The notes beneath the pieces are model-generated. The model was not told where the DNA came from and did not search any database. It saw only the letters and a program-made list of their open reading frames with translations. DNA of 64,000 nucleotides from Bacillus solimangrovi. Its GTDB lineage: Bacteria; Bacillota; Bacilli; Bacillales; Bacillaceae_N. Position numbers and translations under genes: made by a program. The stretch covers positions 1 to 64,000 of the forward strand of contig NZ_MJEH01000013.1 in the NCBI RefSeq assembly GCF_001742425.1. The letters run 5' to 3'. This document shows, piece by piece, positions 1 to 12,224 of the stretch. Numbering within the stretch: the stretch's first letter is position 1; each line of letters begins with the position of its first letter.

Positions 1-2433
1 TTATTTATCGTATCCATTAAGGAAGCGATTCAAGTTGTAAAACAAGCGGGGTTTGATTTCATTATTGTTGAAACAAGTGGAATTGGTCAAGGTGATGCAG
101 AAATTACTGAAGTTACGGATGTATCAATGTATGTCATGACGAGTGAATTTGGAGCACCATCACAGCTTGAGAAGATTGATATGATTGATTTCGCTGACTT
201 AATTGTGATTAACAAATTTGAACGAAAAGGCTCTGAAGATGCATTACGTCAAGTACGTAAACAATATCAACGTAGTCATAATCATTTTGATAAAGACTTA
301 GAGGAAATGCCTGTATACGGTACAATAGCTAGTCAGTTTAACGATGCAGGTACAAACTCGCTATTCGCTGCATTAATGGATACGATAAATAAAAAATGTA
401 CGACAGATTTCTCGCTAGGTTTTGAGAAGTCAGCTAAAGTGGAGAAACAAAATGTCATCATCCCTAATGACCGACGTTATTATTTGCGTGATATTTCTGA
501 GACAGTACGAGACTATCATCGTAAGTCAGAAGAGCAAGTTCGTATTTCACGTAAATTATTTCAATTGGAAGGTACACTTGAAGAATTGAGAAAGATTGAA
601 AGCAATGAGGACGTTATTGTTTCGTTAGAGGCAGTGAAGAAGTCGTATGAAGCACAGCTTTCATCAGAATCCAAAAAGATCCTCGAAGATTGGCCAGAAC
701 GCAAAAAGCGTTATGAAGCTGATGAATACGTAGTGAAGATTCGTGACAAGAAAATTGTTACAGAATTGAAGACGAAGAGTCTATCTGGAACCGATATTCC
801 TAAAGTTGTATTACCAAAATATGTTGATTGGGGCGAAATATTAAATTGGAACTATCGAGAGAATGCTCCTGGTTATTTTCCTTTTACTGCGGGTGTATTT
901 CCTTTTAAACGTAAAGGAGAAGATCCGAAACGTCAATTCGCTGGTGAAGGTACGCCAGAACGTACGAATCGTCGATTCCATTATTTATCAAAGGATGATG
1001 ATGCGAAGCGATTAAGTACAGCATTTGATTCAGTTACATTGTATGGAAATGACCCTGATGAACGCCCAGATATCTATGGGAAAGTAGGCGAAAGTGGCGT
1101 AAGTATTTGTACATTAGATGATATGAAAAAGTTGTATGATGGTTTTGATCTATGTGCACCATCAACATCTGTCTCAATGACAATTAACGGGCCAGCTCCT
1201 ATGATCTTAGCGATGTTTATGAACACTGCAATTGATCAACAAGTAGAACGTTTCAAACAAGAAAATGATCGTGATCCAAGTGTTGAAGAATACGAAACAA
1301 TTAAAGCGCATACATTAAATGTTGCTCGTGGAACGGTACAGGCTGATATTCTTAAAGAAGACCAAGGTCAAAATACATGTATCTTTTCAACAGAATTTGC
1401 TTTGCGGTTAATGGGTGATATTCAAGAGTATTTTATTGATAATAAAGTACGCAACTATTATTCTGTTTCAATATCGGGTTATCATATTGCAGAAGCAGGA
1501 GCGAATCCGATTACACAATTAGCGTTCACACTTGCAAATGGTTTTACTTATGTCGAATATTATTTAAGTCGTGGCATGAATATTGATGATTTTGCACCAA
1601 ACTTATCATTCTTCTTTAGTAATGGACTTGATCCTGAATACACAGTTATTGGTCGTGTAGCACGACGAATTTGGGCAACGGTCATGCGTGAGAAATATCA
1701 AGCAAATGAACGTAGTCAGAAATTGAAATATCATATTCAGACATCTGGACGCTCTTTACATGCACAAGAGATGGACTTTAATGATATTCGGACAACGTTA
1801 CAAGCACTAATTGCAATCCAAGATAATTGTAATTCACTGCATACAAATGCATATGATGAAGCGGTTACAACACCTACTGAGGAATCAGTTCGACGTGCAA
1901 TGGCTATTCAAATGATTATTTCAAAAGAATTTGGTTTAACGAAAAATGAGAACCCATTACAAGGTTCATTTATAATCGAAGAGCTAACAGATTTAGTAGA
2001 AGAGGCTGTTCTAAAAGAATTTGAACGTATTAATGATCGCGGTGGCGTTCTAGGCGCAATGGAGACGCAATATCAACGCGGAAAGATTCAAGATGAGTCG
2101 ATGTATTATGAAATGAAGAAGCATACAGGTGAACTTCCGATTATTGGGGTTAATACTTACTTGAATCCAAATCCACCATCAGAAGAGGAACTAAACAGTA
2201 TTGAGTTGGCACGTGCAACAAGAGAAGAGAAAGAACAGCAAATTAATAACTTACGTTTATTCCAAGGTGAAAATGAGAATAAGTCTGAAGAAGCATTAGC
2301 TCGATTAAAAGAAACAGCAATTAATGGTGGTAATATATTCGGGGAGTTAATGGAAACAGTCAGGTATGCAAGTCTCGGTCAAATTACGCAAGCTTTGTAT
2401 GAAGTAGGCGGGCAATATCGTCGAAACATGTAA
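1..2433 (+). CDS. icmF: Fused isobutyryl-CoA mutase, 3' part (5' end outside window)
   Basis: The reading frame is open from base 1, so the N-terminal B12-binding domain and the GTPase P-loop lie upstream; 810 residues are visible of a family length near 1,085. The visible part starts in the MeaI-like GTPase (ETSGIGQGD switch region, NKFERKG in place of the NKxD base-recognition motif). The large mutase domain follows, with [25 protein letters not shown] and [18 protein letters not shown]. The family interconverts isobutyryl-CoA and butyryl-CoA using adenosylcobalamin, with the G-protein part acting as cofactor chaperone, in the cytoplasm. A terminator follows directly, and rpoE is the next gene. 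Methylmalonyl-CoA mutase large subunit is the main alternative, but the fused GTPase argues for IcmF. Confidence 0.93.
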   Translation, partial: LFIVSIKEAIQVVKQAGFDFIIVETSGIGQGDAEITEVTDVSMYVMTSEFGAPSQLEKIDMIDFADLIVINKFERKGSEDALRQVRKQYQRSHNHFDKDLEEMPVYGTIASQFNDAGTNSLFAALMDTINKKCTTDFSLGFEKSAKVEKQNVIIPNDRRYYLRDISETVRDYHRKSEEQVRISRKLFQLEGTLEELRKIESNEDVIVSLEAVKKSYEAQLSSESKKILEDWPERKKRYEADEYVVKIRDKKIVTELKTKSLSGTDIPKVVLPKYVDWGEILNWNYRENAPGYFPFTAGVFPFKRKGEDPKRQFAGEGTPERTNRRFHYLSKDDDAKRLSTAFDSVTLYGNDPDERPDIYGKVGESGVSICTLDDMKKLYDGFDLCAPSTSVSMTINGPAPMILAMFMNTAIDQQVERFKQENDRDPSVEEYETIKAHTLNVARGTVQADILKEDQGQNTCIFSTEFALRLMGDIQEYFIDNKVRNYYSVSISGYHIAEAGANPITQLAFTLANGFTYVEYYLSRGMNIDDFAPNLSFFFSNGLDPEYTVIGRVARRIWATVMREKYQANERSQKLKYHIQTSGRSLHAQEMDFNDIRTTLQALIAIQDNCNSLHTNAYDEAVTTPTEESVRRAMAIQMIISKEFGLTKNENPLQGSFIIEELTDLVEEAVLKEFERINDRGGVLGAMETQYQRGKIQDESMYYEMKKHTGELPIIGVNTYLNPNPPSEEELNSIELARATREEKEQQINNLRLFQGENENKSEEALARLKETAINGGNIFGELMETVRYASLGQITQALYEVGGQYRRNM

Positions 2434-2447
2434 GCATAGATTTTTAA

Positions 2448-2480
2448 GGCATCCTATCAAACAGGTGGGATGCTTTCTTT
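2448..2480 (+). terminator. Terminator after icmF
   Basis: GCATCC (2449-2454) pairs with GGGATGC (2467-2473) and is followed by TTTCTTT, 15 bases after the icmF stop codon. Confidence 0.8.
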
Positions 2481-2751
2481 AATTATGATTTTTTGCTGAA
2501 ACAACAGATGAATCATAAGTATATTTTTTCTATGAACAGAGGCAGGAAAGATTTTGAGAAAAAATATGCTTGTAAGCTAGCATAAATTGTTTACCTTTGT
2601 TTATAATGAGAGGTATGGTTTTGTATAGTTTATAATAATTAATCTGTAATTAGAAATGACAGAAATTCTACTTAGAACACGACAGATGGATATTCAAACA
2701 TACATAATACAAGCATAGCTTGTGAGATATGAAAGAAAGGAAGGATTATGG

Positions 2752-3234
2752 ATGAGTTTATCTCAATTTTCTAAAGACCAATTAAAGCAAATGTCAATGA
2801 TTGATGTTGCTTATTATCTACTGGATGACGAGCGTCAAGTGTTTGATTTTTATACATTAGTTAAAAAGGTTTCTGCGATTAAAGAAATGCCTGAAGAAGA
2901 AACGAAGGAACGTTTGGCACAATTTTACACGGATATTAACTTAGATGGTCGTTTCATTAACTTAGGAGAAAATTTGTGGGGATTAAGAAACTGGTATCCT
3001 GTTGAACAAATGGAAGAAGATGCGATTACTCCTAAGAAAAAGAAAAAATCAGCTAAAAAGATAAAACCTCTCGTTGAAGATGATGATATTTATGAGGACG
3101 ATGAGTATGAAGAAGATAATGACGAGGAAATTGATGTTGAAGAAGATGAAGATGAAGATTTAATTGATGATGAAGACTTTGAGGCTGATGATTACGACGA
3201 AGATGATTTAGACTTAGATGACGACGATAATTAA
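2752..3234 (+). CDS. rpoE: RNA polymerase delta subunit
   Basis: The 160-residue product has an N-terminal HARE-HTH-type domain (about residues 1-85, ending in LWGLRNWYP), a lysine patch (KKKKKSAKKIK) and a nearly wholly acidic C-terminal half. This two-part layout is diagnostic of the delta subunit, which in Firmicutes binds core RNA polymerase and speeds recycling and promoter selectivity. A GTG at 2722 would add ten residues, but the ribosome site AAAGGAAGG (about 2736-2743) is correctly spaced for ATG 2752, which gives the usual MSLSQFSKDQL start. It sits between icmF and pyrG, as in related Bacillaceae. Confidence 0.95.
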   Translation: MSLSQFSKDQLKQMSMIDVAYYLLDDERQVFDFYTLVKKVSAIKEMPEEETKERLAQFYTDINLDGRFINLGENLWGLRNWYPVEQMEEDAITPKKKKKSAKKIKPLVEDDDIYEDDEYEEDNDEEIDVEEDEDEDLIDDEDFEADDYDEDDLDLDDDDN

Positions 3235-3356
3235 TTCTCTGCTTTTTTAGTGTTTTGATGAAAAGACGTATTTTTAACTAGAGTTAAGTTAGCGTTTGGC
3301 TGTTAGCATAATTAGTAAATGCGTCTTCAATTAATTTTAGGTGAACAGAAAAGGTC

Positions 3357-3399
3357 TTGACTTTGAAGTCATACTAACGGTAGAATACTTTTTGGGCTC
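3357..3399 (+). promoter_or_regulatory. pyrG promoter with GGGC start
   Basis: A -35 box TTGACT (3357-3362) and a -10 box TAGAAT (3381-3386) are 18 bases apart. They place the start at GGGCTC (3394-3399). B. subtilis pyrG also starts at GGGC, and low CTP there causes repeated G addition. The match of start sequence and C-rich terminator arm downstream is what supports this call. Confidence 0.7.
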
Positions 3400-3444
3400 T
3401 TAAAATTAATATTAAATGAAAAATCTAGTTGATTATAAATAAAA

Positions 3445-3500
3445 ACAAAAGCGCACCCCATTATTTTTCTAAATATGGGACACTTTTGTTTTTTTTTATT
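3445..3500 (+). terminator. pyrG leader attenuator terminator
   Basis: The left arm AACAAAAG...CCCCAT (3445-3462) pairs with ATGGG...CTTTTGTT (3476-3490), followed by a run of Ts. The left arm carries CCCC at 3457-3460, which a G-run added at the transcript 5' end could pair with, blocking the hairpin. This is the known pyrG attenuation design. It could also simply end rpoE transcripts. Confidence 0.7.
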
Positions 3501-5493
<1,993 letters not shown>

Positions 5494-5534
5494 AGTGAAA
5501 CTAACGTAGTTAGTTTAGAATTTCTAATTTAATT

Positions 5535-5578
5535 AGATAGAGCTGCTGGATGCTTTCCAGCAGCTCTATCTTTTCTTT
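5535..5578 (+). terminator. Terminator after pyrG
   Basis: AGATAGAGCTGCTGGA and its complement TCCAGCAGCTCTATCT form a 16-bp stem closed by a short loop, followed by TTTTCTTT. It lies between the convergent pyrG and ywjG and may serve both strands. Confidence 0.92.
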
Positions 5579-5625
5579 ATAGGTATCTGTCTTCAAATAT
5601 CTTAGAGTAGTTCTATGTGTTTTAC

Positions 5626-6165
5626 TTAAAAGTTTTCTTCTTGTTCTTCCACTATTTCAATTGTTGTGAGCAAAAGTGCATAGTATGTATATAGCATGAC
5701 GATTGTAGCAGGGAACCCTCTACGTGTCCCGTCATCCTGAGGTACGAGTCCTTGTGTTACGTTTAAATTAATAAAGAAATCAGCTATTTGTTCAATTGTT
5801 TCGTTCGATTCTTTTCCTTTTGAAGCTAATAAAATAATACTAGCCCCAGTTTCTTTTATTTGTTTCAATAATTCTCTTACTTCCTCGTTATCTGTACTTC
5901 TTACAGCAAGAATGACACGATCGATAGAAGATAATTTTACAATTTTATCTTCATGAAATAGGGGGTTACTTTTTGGTAATGAATCCTTCCCAAGTAATCC
6001 TTCAGTTACAAGAGCTGACATTTCACCAATACCATGTAAGTAAATCGATCCCTCACCTACGATGGCTTGTGCTAAGGCGCGAGAAGCATCTTCGATATTC
6101 ATTTCTTCATCTTTTTGTATTTGTTGAAAGATTCCAGATAATTGGGTTGTGAAAATTCGAAGCAT
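5626..6165 (-). CDS. ywjG: YwjG-like DUF2529 protein
   Basis: The 179-residue product matches what I know of the YwjG/DUF2529 family, which occupies this position between pyrG and spo0F in Bacillus. It has an SIS-like alpha/beta pattern: IYLHGIGEMSAL near residue 41, a hydrophobic strand DRVILAVRSTDNEEV, then GASIILLASKG. SIS domains bind phosphosugars, but no reaction is established for this family. It is the only convincing reverse-strand gene in the window. The ribosome site GAGGAGG lies just before its ATG. It is divergent from spo0F, so the 270 bases between them hold both promoters. Confidence 0.85.
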   Translation of the reverse strand: MLRIFTTQLSGIFQQIQKDEEMNIEDASRALAQAIVGEGSIYLHGIGEMSALVTEGLLGKDSLPKSNPLFHEDKIVKLSSIDRVILAVRSTDNEEVRELLKQIKETGASIILLASKGKESNETIEQIADFFINLNVTQGLVPQDDGTRRGFPATIVMLYTYYALLLTTIEIVEEQEENF

Positions 6166-6281
6166 TTCTATTCCTCCTCATTTCGTTTTTAATATATCGG
6201 ATAATAAATGTATGTTGATACATCTATATTAGACTGTATCATTTATACGTACTTAATGTGAATTTTAGAGAGAGAAAGTGC

Positions 6282-6288
6282 AGTCGAA
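6282..6288 (+). promoter_or_regulatory. Spo0A-box-like site upstream of spo0F
   Basis: AGTCGAA differs at one base from the 0A box TGTCGAA. It lies 30 bases upstream of the SigH-like promoter. B. subtilis spo0F is known to be Spo0A-controlled, so the position is sensible, but a 6/7 match is weak by itself. Confidence 0.35.
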
Positions 6289-6318
6289 GTATAAGCAGAA
6301 AGATTTCTGAATGTTATT

Positions 6319-6345
6319 GCAGGAAGAGATTAGTTTTTACCGAAT
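6319..6345 (+). promoter_or_regulatory. SigH-type promoter of spo0F
   Basis: GCAGGAAGA (6319-6327) and ACCGAAT (6339-6345), 11 bases apart, fit the SigH pattern RNAGGAWWW-N11/12-RNNGAAT with one deviation. spo0F is a known SigH target in B. subtilis. Confidence 0.65.
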
Positions 6346-6434
6346 AATGTATATACACAAGCTTTGTCATAAGAACTATGAGAACCATCACGTATAGGTA
6401 TACATATATGTCAGTACATAAGAAAGGGGACATA

Positions 6435-6812
6435 ATGATGAGTGGAACAGTATTAATCGTAGATGACCAATATGGTATTCGTGTTTTATTGAATGAAGTG
6501 CTACAAACAGAAGGGTACAAGACATTTCAAGCTTCGAATGGTATACAAGCAATAAACATTGCCAAACAAGAAAACCTTGACTTAGTATTGCTTGATATGA
6601 AAATCCCTGGAATGGATGGAATTGAAATATTAAAAAGGTTAAAAGAGATGGATGATTCAATTAGAGTCATTATTATGACTGCATATGGTGAATTGGATAT
6701 GATTCAACGTGCAAAAGACTTAGGTGCTTTAACCCACTTTGCCAAACCGTTTGACATTGATGATATACGCAAAGCGGTTAAAGATTATATTCAATTACAA
6801 CCTGAAAAATAA
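6435..6812 (+). CDS. spo0F: Sporulation phosphorelay response regulator Spo0F
   Basis: A 125-residue single receiver domain with no output domain. The acidic pocket is ILVDD-like (VDD, residues 9-11), the phosphoacceptor is Asp54 in [11 protein letters not shown], followed by Thr82 ([11 protein letters not shown]) and Lys104 (HFAKPFD). These nearly equal B. subtilis Spo0F. It accepts phosphate from sporulation kinases and passes it to Spo0B, then Spo0A. An in-frame upstream ATG at 6378 is unlikely, because the ribosome site AAAGGGG sits just before ATG 6435 and the MM start is family-typical. Confidence 0.95.
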   Translation: MMSGTVLIVDDQYGIRVLLNEVLQTEGYKTFQASNGIQAINIAKQENLDLVLLDMKIPGMDGIEILKRLKEMDDSIRVIIMTAYGELDMIQRAKDLGALTHFAKPFDIDDIRKAVKDYIQLQPEK

Positions 6813-6902
6813 AAAATATGGCGATTATCTTACAAATGTACACAATGATTTCGCTTACATAAGAAATCCATTAATTTTTCTAATTGCAGCTGCATTGTAC
6901 TG

Positions 6903-6931
6903 TTGCCGACCGTGGTTGAAGTTGGTATGCT
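6903..6931 (+). promoter_or_regulatory. Candidate fbaA promoter
   Basis: TTGCCG (6903-6908) and TATGCT (6926-6931) are 17 bases apart, and the -10 box is preceded by TGG, giving an extended -10. It lies about 75 bases before the start codon. Confidence 0.45.
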
Positions 6932-7006
6932 ATAGGTGTGTTTAAAGAGGCACTAAGTACATATACTATGCTTACTTGCCGTAAAATTAAAGGAGGAAAT
7001 AAAATA

Positions 7007-7870
7007 ATGCCTTTAGTATCAATGAAAGAAATGCTTATAAAAGCCAAAGCGGAAGGTTATGCAGTAGGTCAATTCAATATTAATAACTTAGAGTACACTC
7101 AAGCAATTTTACAAGCAGCTGAAGAAGAGAATTCACCAGTAATCCTTGGTGTTTCTGAAGGAGCAGCTCGCTATATGGGTGGATTTAAATCAGTAGTATA
7201 TATGGTAAAAGGTTTATTAGAAGAATATCAAACAACAGTTCCTGTAGCAATCCACCTAGACCATGGTTCAAGCTTTGAGAAATGTGTTGAAGCGATTTAT
7301 GCTGGTTTTACGTCAGTTATGATCGATGGATCACATCATCCTCTTGAAGAAAATATCGCAATTACTAAGAAAGTTGTAGAAGTTGCTCATATTAACGGTG
7401 TGTCTGTAGAAGCAGAGCTAGGACGTATCGGTGGTCAGGAAGATGATTTGATTGTTGATGAAGCAAATGCTGCTTATGCTATCCCTGAAGAGTGTGAGAA
7501 GCTTGTTGCAGAAACAAACGTTGACTGTTTTGCACCAGCACTTGGTTCAGTACACGGTCCTTACAAAGGTGAACCAAACTTAGGTTTCGAACGCATGGAA
7601 ACAATCGGTAAAGAAACTGGTGTACCTTTAGTATTACACGGTGGTACAGGCATTCCAGTAGCAGATGTTCAAAAAGCAATTTCTCTTGGAACTGCAAAGG
7701 TTAATGTTAATACTGAAAACCAAATTGCATCTGCTAAAGCTGTTCGTAAAGCACTTGAAGAGATGCCAAATGAATATGATACACGTAAATTCATGATTCC
7801 AGCTCGTGAAGCGATTAAGGAAACAGTAATTGGAAAAATGCGTGATTTCGGTTCTTCAAACAAGGCATAA
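7007..7870 (+). CDS. fbaA: Class II fructose-bisphosphate aldolase
   Basis: The 287-residue enzyme cleaves fructose 1,6-bisphosphate to glyceraldehyde 3-phosphate and dihydroxyacetone phosphate in glycolysis, and runs in reverse in gluconeogenesis. HLDHGSS supplies the catalytic Asp85 and the metal ligand His86; ALGSVHG and LHGGTG supply the other metal and phosphate contacts. The start is ATG 7007 after AAAGGAGGAAAT; an in-frame upstream start at 6938 lacks this. Transcribed alone, with a terminator just after it. Confidence 0.96.
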   Translation: MPLVSMKEMLIKAKAEGYAVGQFNINNLEYTQAILQAAEEENSPVILGVSEGAARYMGGFKSVVYMVKGLLEEYQTTVPVAIHLDHGSSFEKCVEAIYAGFTSVMIDGSHHPLEENIAITKKVVEVAHINGVSVEAELGRIGGQEDDLIVDEANAAYAIPEECEKLVAETNVDCFAPALGSVHGPYKGEPNLGFERMETIGKETGVPLVLHGGTGIPVADVQKAISLGTAKVNVNTENQIASAKAVRKALEEMPNEYDTRKFMIPAREAIKETVIGKMRDFGSSNKA

Positions 7871-7897
7871 TTTGGAAATATTAACTTTTATTAATGG

Positions 7898-7935
7898 AGG
7901 AAACCGCCTTGGTATTAAGAGGCGGTTTTCTTTCT
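7898..7935 (+). terminator. Terminator after fbaA
   Basis: AAACCGCC (7901-7908) pairs with GGCGGTTT (7921-7928), followed by TTCTTTC. Confidence 0.88.
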
Positions 7936-8161
7936 ATATAAAACATGGATTTAATAGCTTTTATGTTATAGAATTAAAAGACGTCTCGTTTGAAGTTAAG
8001 CGCTTATTTTCTTACTGAATATTACCTATCATGTAATTTTTATATAGGGATAAGTGTATGTAGTCATTACAATAGACTTGCATAATGTTAGTAGTAATCA
8101 AAAATTTCTTACAGATGAAAGCACGTTTTATATAAGGTTGATAAAAGAAGGAGAGATAAAG

Positions 8162-8809
8162 ATGAAATTTTTTATAGATACAGCTAACATCAATGAAATT
8201 CGTGAAGCAAATGCTTTAGGTGTATTAGCAGGTGTAACAACAAACCCAAGCTTAGTTGCGAAAGAAAAGAATGTTTCATTTCATGATCGTCTAAGAGAAA
8301 TAACTAATGAAGTAGATGGATCAGTAAGTGCTGAGGTTATTTCACTAAAAGCAGAAGAAATGATTGAAGAAGGTAAGGAACTTGCAGCAATCGCCCCTAA
8401 TATTACGGTGAAGGTCCCAATGACACCTGATGGATTAAAAGCAGTAAAGCGTTTTAAGGAGTTAAATATTAAAACAAATGTTACATTGATATTCTCAGCT
8501 AACCAAGCACTTTTAGCTGCACGAGCTGGTGCTACATATGTATCTCCATTTTTGGGTCGATTAGATGATATTGGACAAAATGGTCTTGATTTAATTTCCC
8601 AAATAGCTGAAATGTTTGAGTTACACAATATTGAAACTGAAATAATTGCAGCCTCAATTCGACATCCACAACATGTAACAGAGAGTGCTTTACGTGGTGC
8701 ACATATTGCAACAGTACCGTACAATGTTATTCTTCAGTTGTGCAAACACCCGCTTACTGATCAAGGGATTGAGAAGTTTTTAGCTGATTGGGAAAAACGT
8801 AGCAAATAA
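8162..8809 (+). CDS. tal: Transaldolase / fructose-6-phosphate aldolase-like protein
   Basis: The 215-residue product is the short transaldolase subtype (YwjH position in Bacillus). MKFFIDTAN at the start, VTTNPSL, the Schiff-base lysine Lys84 in ITVKVPMT, and [11 protein letters not shown] are family motifs. Members either transfer dihydroxyacetone units in the pentose phosphate pathway or cleave fructose 6-phosphate, and sequence alone does not decide which. ATG 8162 follows AAGGAGAG; the longer in-frame frame from 8054 has no ribosome site. It is separated from fbaA by a terminator, so not in one operon. Confidence 0.92.
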   Translation: MKFFIDTANINEIREANALGVLAGVTTNPSLVAKEKNVSFHDRLREITNEVDGSVSAEVISLKAEEMIEEGKELAAIAPNITVKVPMTPDGLKAVKRFKELNIKTNVTLIFSANQALLAARAGATYVSPFLGRLDDIGQNGLDLISQIAEMFELHNIETEIIAASIRHPQHVTESALRGAHIATVPYNVILQLCKHPLTDQGIEKFLADWEKRSK

Positions 8810-9244
8810 TAAATAAACTTCCTCTTTTATAGTCCTAATTCCAATATATTAAGGGTAAAATAATATTGAAATGGTATAAGTGCTTGTTCAAAAAGAAGGA
8901 CAAATAGTGCTAAGCTCAAGGAAACCAAAGCTCGATTATCAAAACTTATGCATTTAGATACGGTAGCACCATAGAGATAAGTTTACTCAAGAGTGTAAAT
9001 ACATTATTTCTCTAACTTTTTGAACAACCTCTTTAAGTAGAGTTGTTACTTCATTTCAATACCTTGTATGATATGTTAAAGAGTGCACCTTTTTAACTAG
9101 ATATTAATGAATTACTAGTGCATGACCATATTGCCCAAACGGGTTACGAATCATTAAATGATCGTAATTCTGTCATTCTCATACCACAGAAGGAGATTTC
9201 CCAGTTGTGGAAATTTGAATCTGTAGCATAGAAGGGAGAAAGAA
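8810..9244 (+). other. Intergenic region tal-murA2
   Basis: 435 bases without a gene. The first half holds repeat copy A (8884-9036). The rest is A+T-rich; I see no clear promoter or terminator. Confidence 0.6.
8884..9036 (+). repeat. Dispersed intergenic repeat, copy A
   Basis: The ends are a perfect 12-bp inverted repeat, TTGTTCAAAAAG (8884-8895) and CTTTTTGAACAA (9016-9027), followed by the shared tail CCTCTTTAA. The tail recurs in copies B and C; the interior has diverged from copy C. Confidence 0.75.
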
Positions 9245-10528
9245 ATGGAAAGTTTGATGATTGAAGGCGGACATCGATTGAATGGAACAGTAAGGGTTAG
9301 TGGAGCTAAAAATAGTGCAGTCGCACTTATTCCGGCAGCGATCCTTTCTGAGTCAACTGTTACAATTGATGGACTACCAAACATTTCTGATGTACATATG
9401 TTATGTGCATTACTTGAGGAAATAGGCGGTACAGTATCATTTGATGATGGTACTGTTATTGTTGACCCATCAAAAATGGTGTCGATGCCGTTGCCTAATG
9501 GAAAAGTGAAAAAACTAAGAGCTTCATATTATTTAATGGGTGCAATGCTTGGACGTTTTAAGCAAGCTGTCATTGGTTTACCAGGAGGTTGTCATTTAGG
9601 ACCTCGACCAATCGATCAGCATATTAAAGGCTTTGAAGCACTTGGAGCTGAAGTTACAAATGAACAAGGTGCAATTTATTTGCGTGCGAAAGAATTAAAA
9701 GGTGCACGTATATATTTAGATGTTGTAAGTGTAGGAGCAACGATTAATATTATGCTTGCAGCCGTTCGAGCAAAAGGACAAACGATTATTGAGAATGCTG
9801 CGAAAGAACCTGAAATCATTGATGTTGCAACGTTGTTAACAAGTATGGGGGCACGAATTAAAGGTGCGGGTACAGATGTTATTCGCATTGAAGGTGTGGA
9901 CGAGCTTCATGGTTGTAGACATACGATTATTCCTGATCGGATAGAGGCAGGTACTTATTTAATTGCAGCTGCTTCGATGGGTGAAGAAGTGTTGATTGAT
10001 AATGTTATTATTCAGCATATGGAGTCGTTAGTAGCAAAGCTCCGTGAAATGGGTGTGAACCTCAAAACATCTGAAGACCAAATTCTCGTTACGAGATCCG
10101 AAGGTCTAAAATCTGTAGATATTAAAACATTAGTGTATCCTGGTTTTCCAACCGATTTGCAACAACCTTTTACATCATTAATGACGAAAGCTAGTGCTAA
10201 TGGAATTGTAACTGATACGATCTATGGTGCTCGTTTTAAACATGTTGATGAGTTAAGAAGAATGAATGCTAATATTAAAGTTGAGGGACGTTCCTCTATC
10301 ATTTCGGGACCTGTACAACTTCAAGGAGCGAAAGTCCGTGCAAGTGATTTGCGTGCAGGAGCTGCGCTTGTTATTGCTGGGCTAATGGCCAAAGGGGTTA
10401 CCGAAGTAACAGGACTTGAACATATTGATCGTGGTTATGAAGGCTTAGTTGATAAGTTGAAGGCTTTGGGTGCAAACGTTTGGCGAGAGAAGAGTCAACA
10501 AAATAACCGTATCGATCAATACTCTTAA
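9245..10528 (+). CDS. murAB: UDP-N-acetylglucosamine 1-carboxyvinyltransferase, second copy
   Basis: The 427-residue EPSP-synthase-fold enzyme transfers enolpyruvate from phosphoenolpyruvate to UDP-GlcNAc, the first committed step of peptidoglycan synthesis. The fosfomycin-target cysteine is Cys116 in [27 protein letters not shown] and PDRIEAGTY are family motifs. Its place between tal and glpX matches B. subtilis murAB, the second paralogue; the other copy is at 49797-51122. The GAAGGGAGAAAG ribosome site supports ATG 9245. Single-gene unit by appearance. Confidence 0.95.
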   Translation: MESLMIEGGHRLNGTVRVSGAKNSAVALIPAAILSESTVTIDGLPNISDVHMLCALLEEIGGTVSFDDGTVIVDPSKMVSMPLPNGKVKKLRASYYLMGAMLGRFKQAVIGLPGGCHLGPRPIDQHIKGFEALGAEVTNEQGAIYLRAKELKGARIYLDVVSVGATINIMLAAVRAKGQTIIENAAKEPEIIDVATLLTSMGARIKGAGTDVIRIEGVDELHGCRHTIIPDRIEAGTYLIAAASMGEEVLIDNVIIQHMESLVAKLREMGVNLKTSEDQILVTRSEGLKSVDIKTLVYPGFPTDLQQPFTSLMTKASANGIVTDTIYGARFKHVDELRRMNANIKVEGRSSIISGPVQLQGAKVRASDLRAGAALVIAGLMAKGVTEVTGLEHIDRGYEGLVDKLKALGANVWREKSQQNNRIDQYS

Positions 10529-10651
10529 AAAGGTTAAAAGAATAGCGTTATTTCCATTATTAGTATTATCTATCATGTATACTAAAGGAAGTTAACACGA
10601 GAAAGAGATAAAAAGCGCTTTTAAGAGTGGATTTTGAGGGAGGAGAAAATT

Positions 10652-11623
10652 ATGGATAGAAGTTTATCTTTGGAGTTGGTACGTGTAACGGAAGCAGCAG
10701 CTTTAGCATCTGCTCGTTGGATGGGACGCGGTAAGAAAGATGAAGCGGATGATGCAGCGACTTCTGCTATGCGTGATGTTTTCGATACTGTTCCAATGAA
10801 AGGAACAGTGGTAATTGGCGAAGGTGAAATGGATGAGGCGCCTATGCTTTATATCGGTGAGAAACTTGGTACAGGTTATGGACCGCGTGTTGATGTAGCA
10901 GTTGATCCACTTGAAGGCACAAACATTGTAGCACAAGGGACATGGAATGCTCTTGCCGTTCTAGCCGTAGCAGACCACGGAAACTTATTGCACGCTCCTG
11001 ACATGTATATGGACAAGATTGCAGTTGGACCTGAAGCAGTTGGTACAGTCGATATTAATGCACCTGTTATTGAAAACTTAAAGGCAGTTGCTAAGGCAAA
11101 AAATAAAAACATTGAAGATGTTGTAGTTACGATTTTAAATCGCCCGCGTCATGAACAAATCATCTCAGAAGTACGTGAAGCAGGAGCACGTATTAAGCTT
11201 ATCTCTGACGGTGATGTTGCCGGTGCTATTAATACAGCATTTGATAATACAGGCGTTGATATCCTACTTGGCAGTGGTGGCGCTCCTGAAGGTGTTCTTT
11301 CTGCAGTTGCATTAAAATGTCTTGGTGGTGAACTTCAAGGAAAGCTTCTCCCACAAAATGAAGAAGAAGTAGCGCGTTGCAAAGAAATGGGAATTGATGA
11401 TGTTGACCGTGTGTTAATGATGGACGATTTAGTTGCTGGTGATGATGCAATTTTTGCTGCTACAGGCGTTACGGATGGAGAACTATTAAAAGGTGTTCAA
11501 TTTAAGGGGAATAGTGGAACAACACAATCTGTTGTAATGCGCGCGAAATCTGGAACAGTAAGGTTTTTAGATGGTAGTCATAGTCTTCATAAGAAGCCTA
11601 ATCTAGTAATACGTGAAGATTGA
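10652..11623 (+). CDS. glpX: Class II fructose-1,6-bisphosphatase GlpX
   Basis: A 323-residue GlpX-type phosphatase that removes the 1-phosphate from fructose 1,6-bisphosphate in gluconeogenesis. [16 protein letters not shown] and VDPLEGTN are the metal- and phosphate-binding motifs, and [15 protein letters not shown] lies in the second half. Length agrees with B. subtilis YwjI. ATG 10652 has AGGGAGGAG upstream; an in-frame TTG at 10634 does not. It lies between murAB and rho as in Bacillus. Confidence 0.95.
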   Translation: MDRSLSLELVRVTEAAALASARWMGRGKKDEADDAATSAMRDVFDTVPMKGTVVIGEGEMDEAPMLYIGEKLGTGYGPRVDVAVDPLEGTNIVAQGTWNALAVLAVADHGNLLHAPDMYMDKIAVGPEAVGTVDINAPVIENLKAVAKAKNKNIEDVVVTILNRPRHEQIISEVREAGARIKLISDGDVAGAINTAFDNTGVDILLGSGGAPEGVLSAVALKCLGGELQGKLLPQNEEEVARCKEMGIDDVDRVLMMDDLVAGDDAIFAATGVTDGELLKGVQFKGNSGTTQSVVMRAKSGTVRFLDGSHSLHKKPNLVIRED

Positions 11624-12224
11624 AGAGGTTGAGCTCCTGCATATGGTAGGGGTTCATCTCTATATAATTAGTTCTAATATAAGATTGACTTGAAAATCGC
11701 CTATTTATAGTTCTCGGATTTTTTTGTCGTTTTTTTGCTACTTATTATAGTTGAATAAATGAACCTTTTCTGGTTAAAATAATATTTATATAAAAATAGA
11801 GAGATTCTTCTGCTGCTAATATCTTCTAGTGTGTGTTCAATAGCGAGGTTACAAGGGAAGGAAAAGTATTCTACCTTACTTATATATAGCTTTTTTCCAC
11901 CTTCTTAAAAAAATACCTCTTCTAGAATTCCGCTGATTTAAGAGTTTAGCACATTCTTCAAAGTATCTGCAGCCCTCTATCACATAACATCCCTTACATT
12001 CTTACAATGTAGAATATTAATAGAATTAATAAATAGAAGTGTATGATCAAAAAGGTAACAGTTCGTGTCATGATAAAAGCTATAATTAATAGGTTAGAAA
12101 GTGCCTCTTAATTGATGTTCACTCACTTAGTTATCAACATGAGCTTTGAATGAACATATATGCTTATATTACTGTGACTTTTTGTATACCGTCTAAATGA
12201 ATACTGAAAAAGAGTGGTGTCTAA
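11624..12224 (+). other. rho leader region, C-rich and G-poor stretch
   Basis: 600 bases without a gene. A weak promoter candidate is TTGTCG (11724-11729) with TATAGT (11746-11751), spacing 16. From about 11897 to 12008 the strand is pyrimidine-rich, with about 30 C against about 9 G, and little obvious pairing. That is the composition of Rho-utilisation sites, and B. subtilis rho is autoregulated in its leader. No intrinsic terminator is seen. Confidence 0.45.

Noticed and set aside
6739-6945. 68-codon frame overlapping the end of spo0F
   Set aside because: Mostly inside spo0F in another frame, with no ribosome site; the non-overlapping part holds the fbaA promoter.
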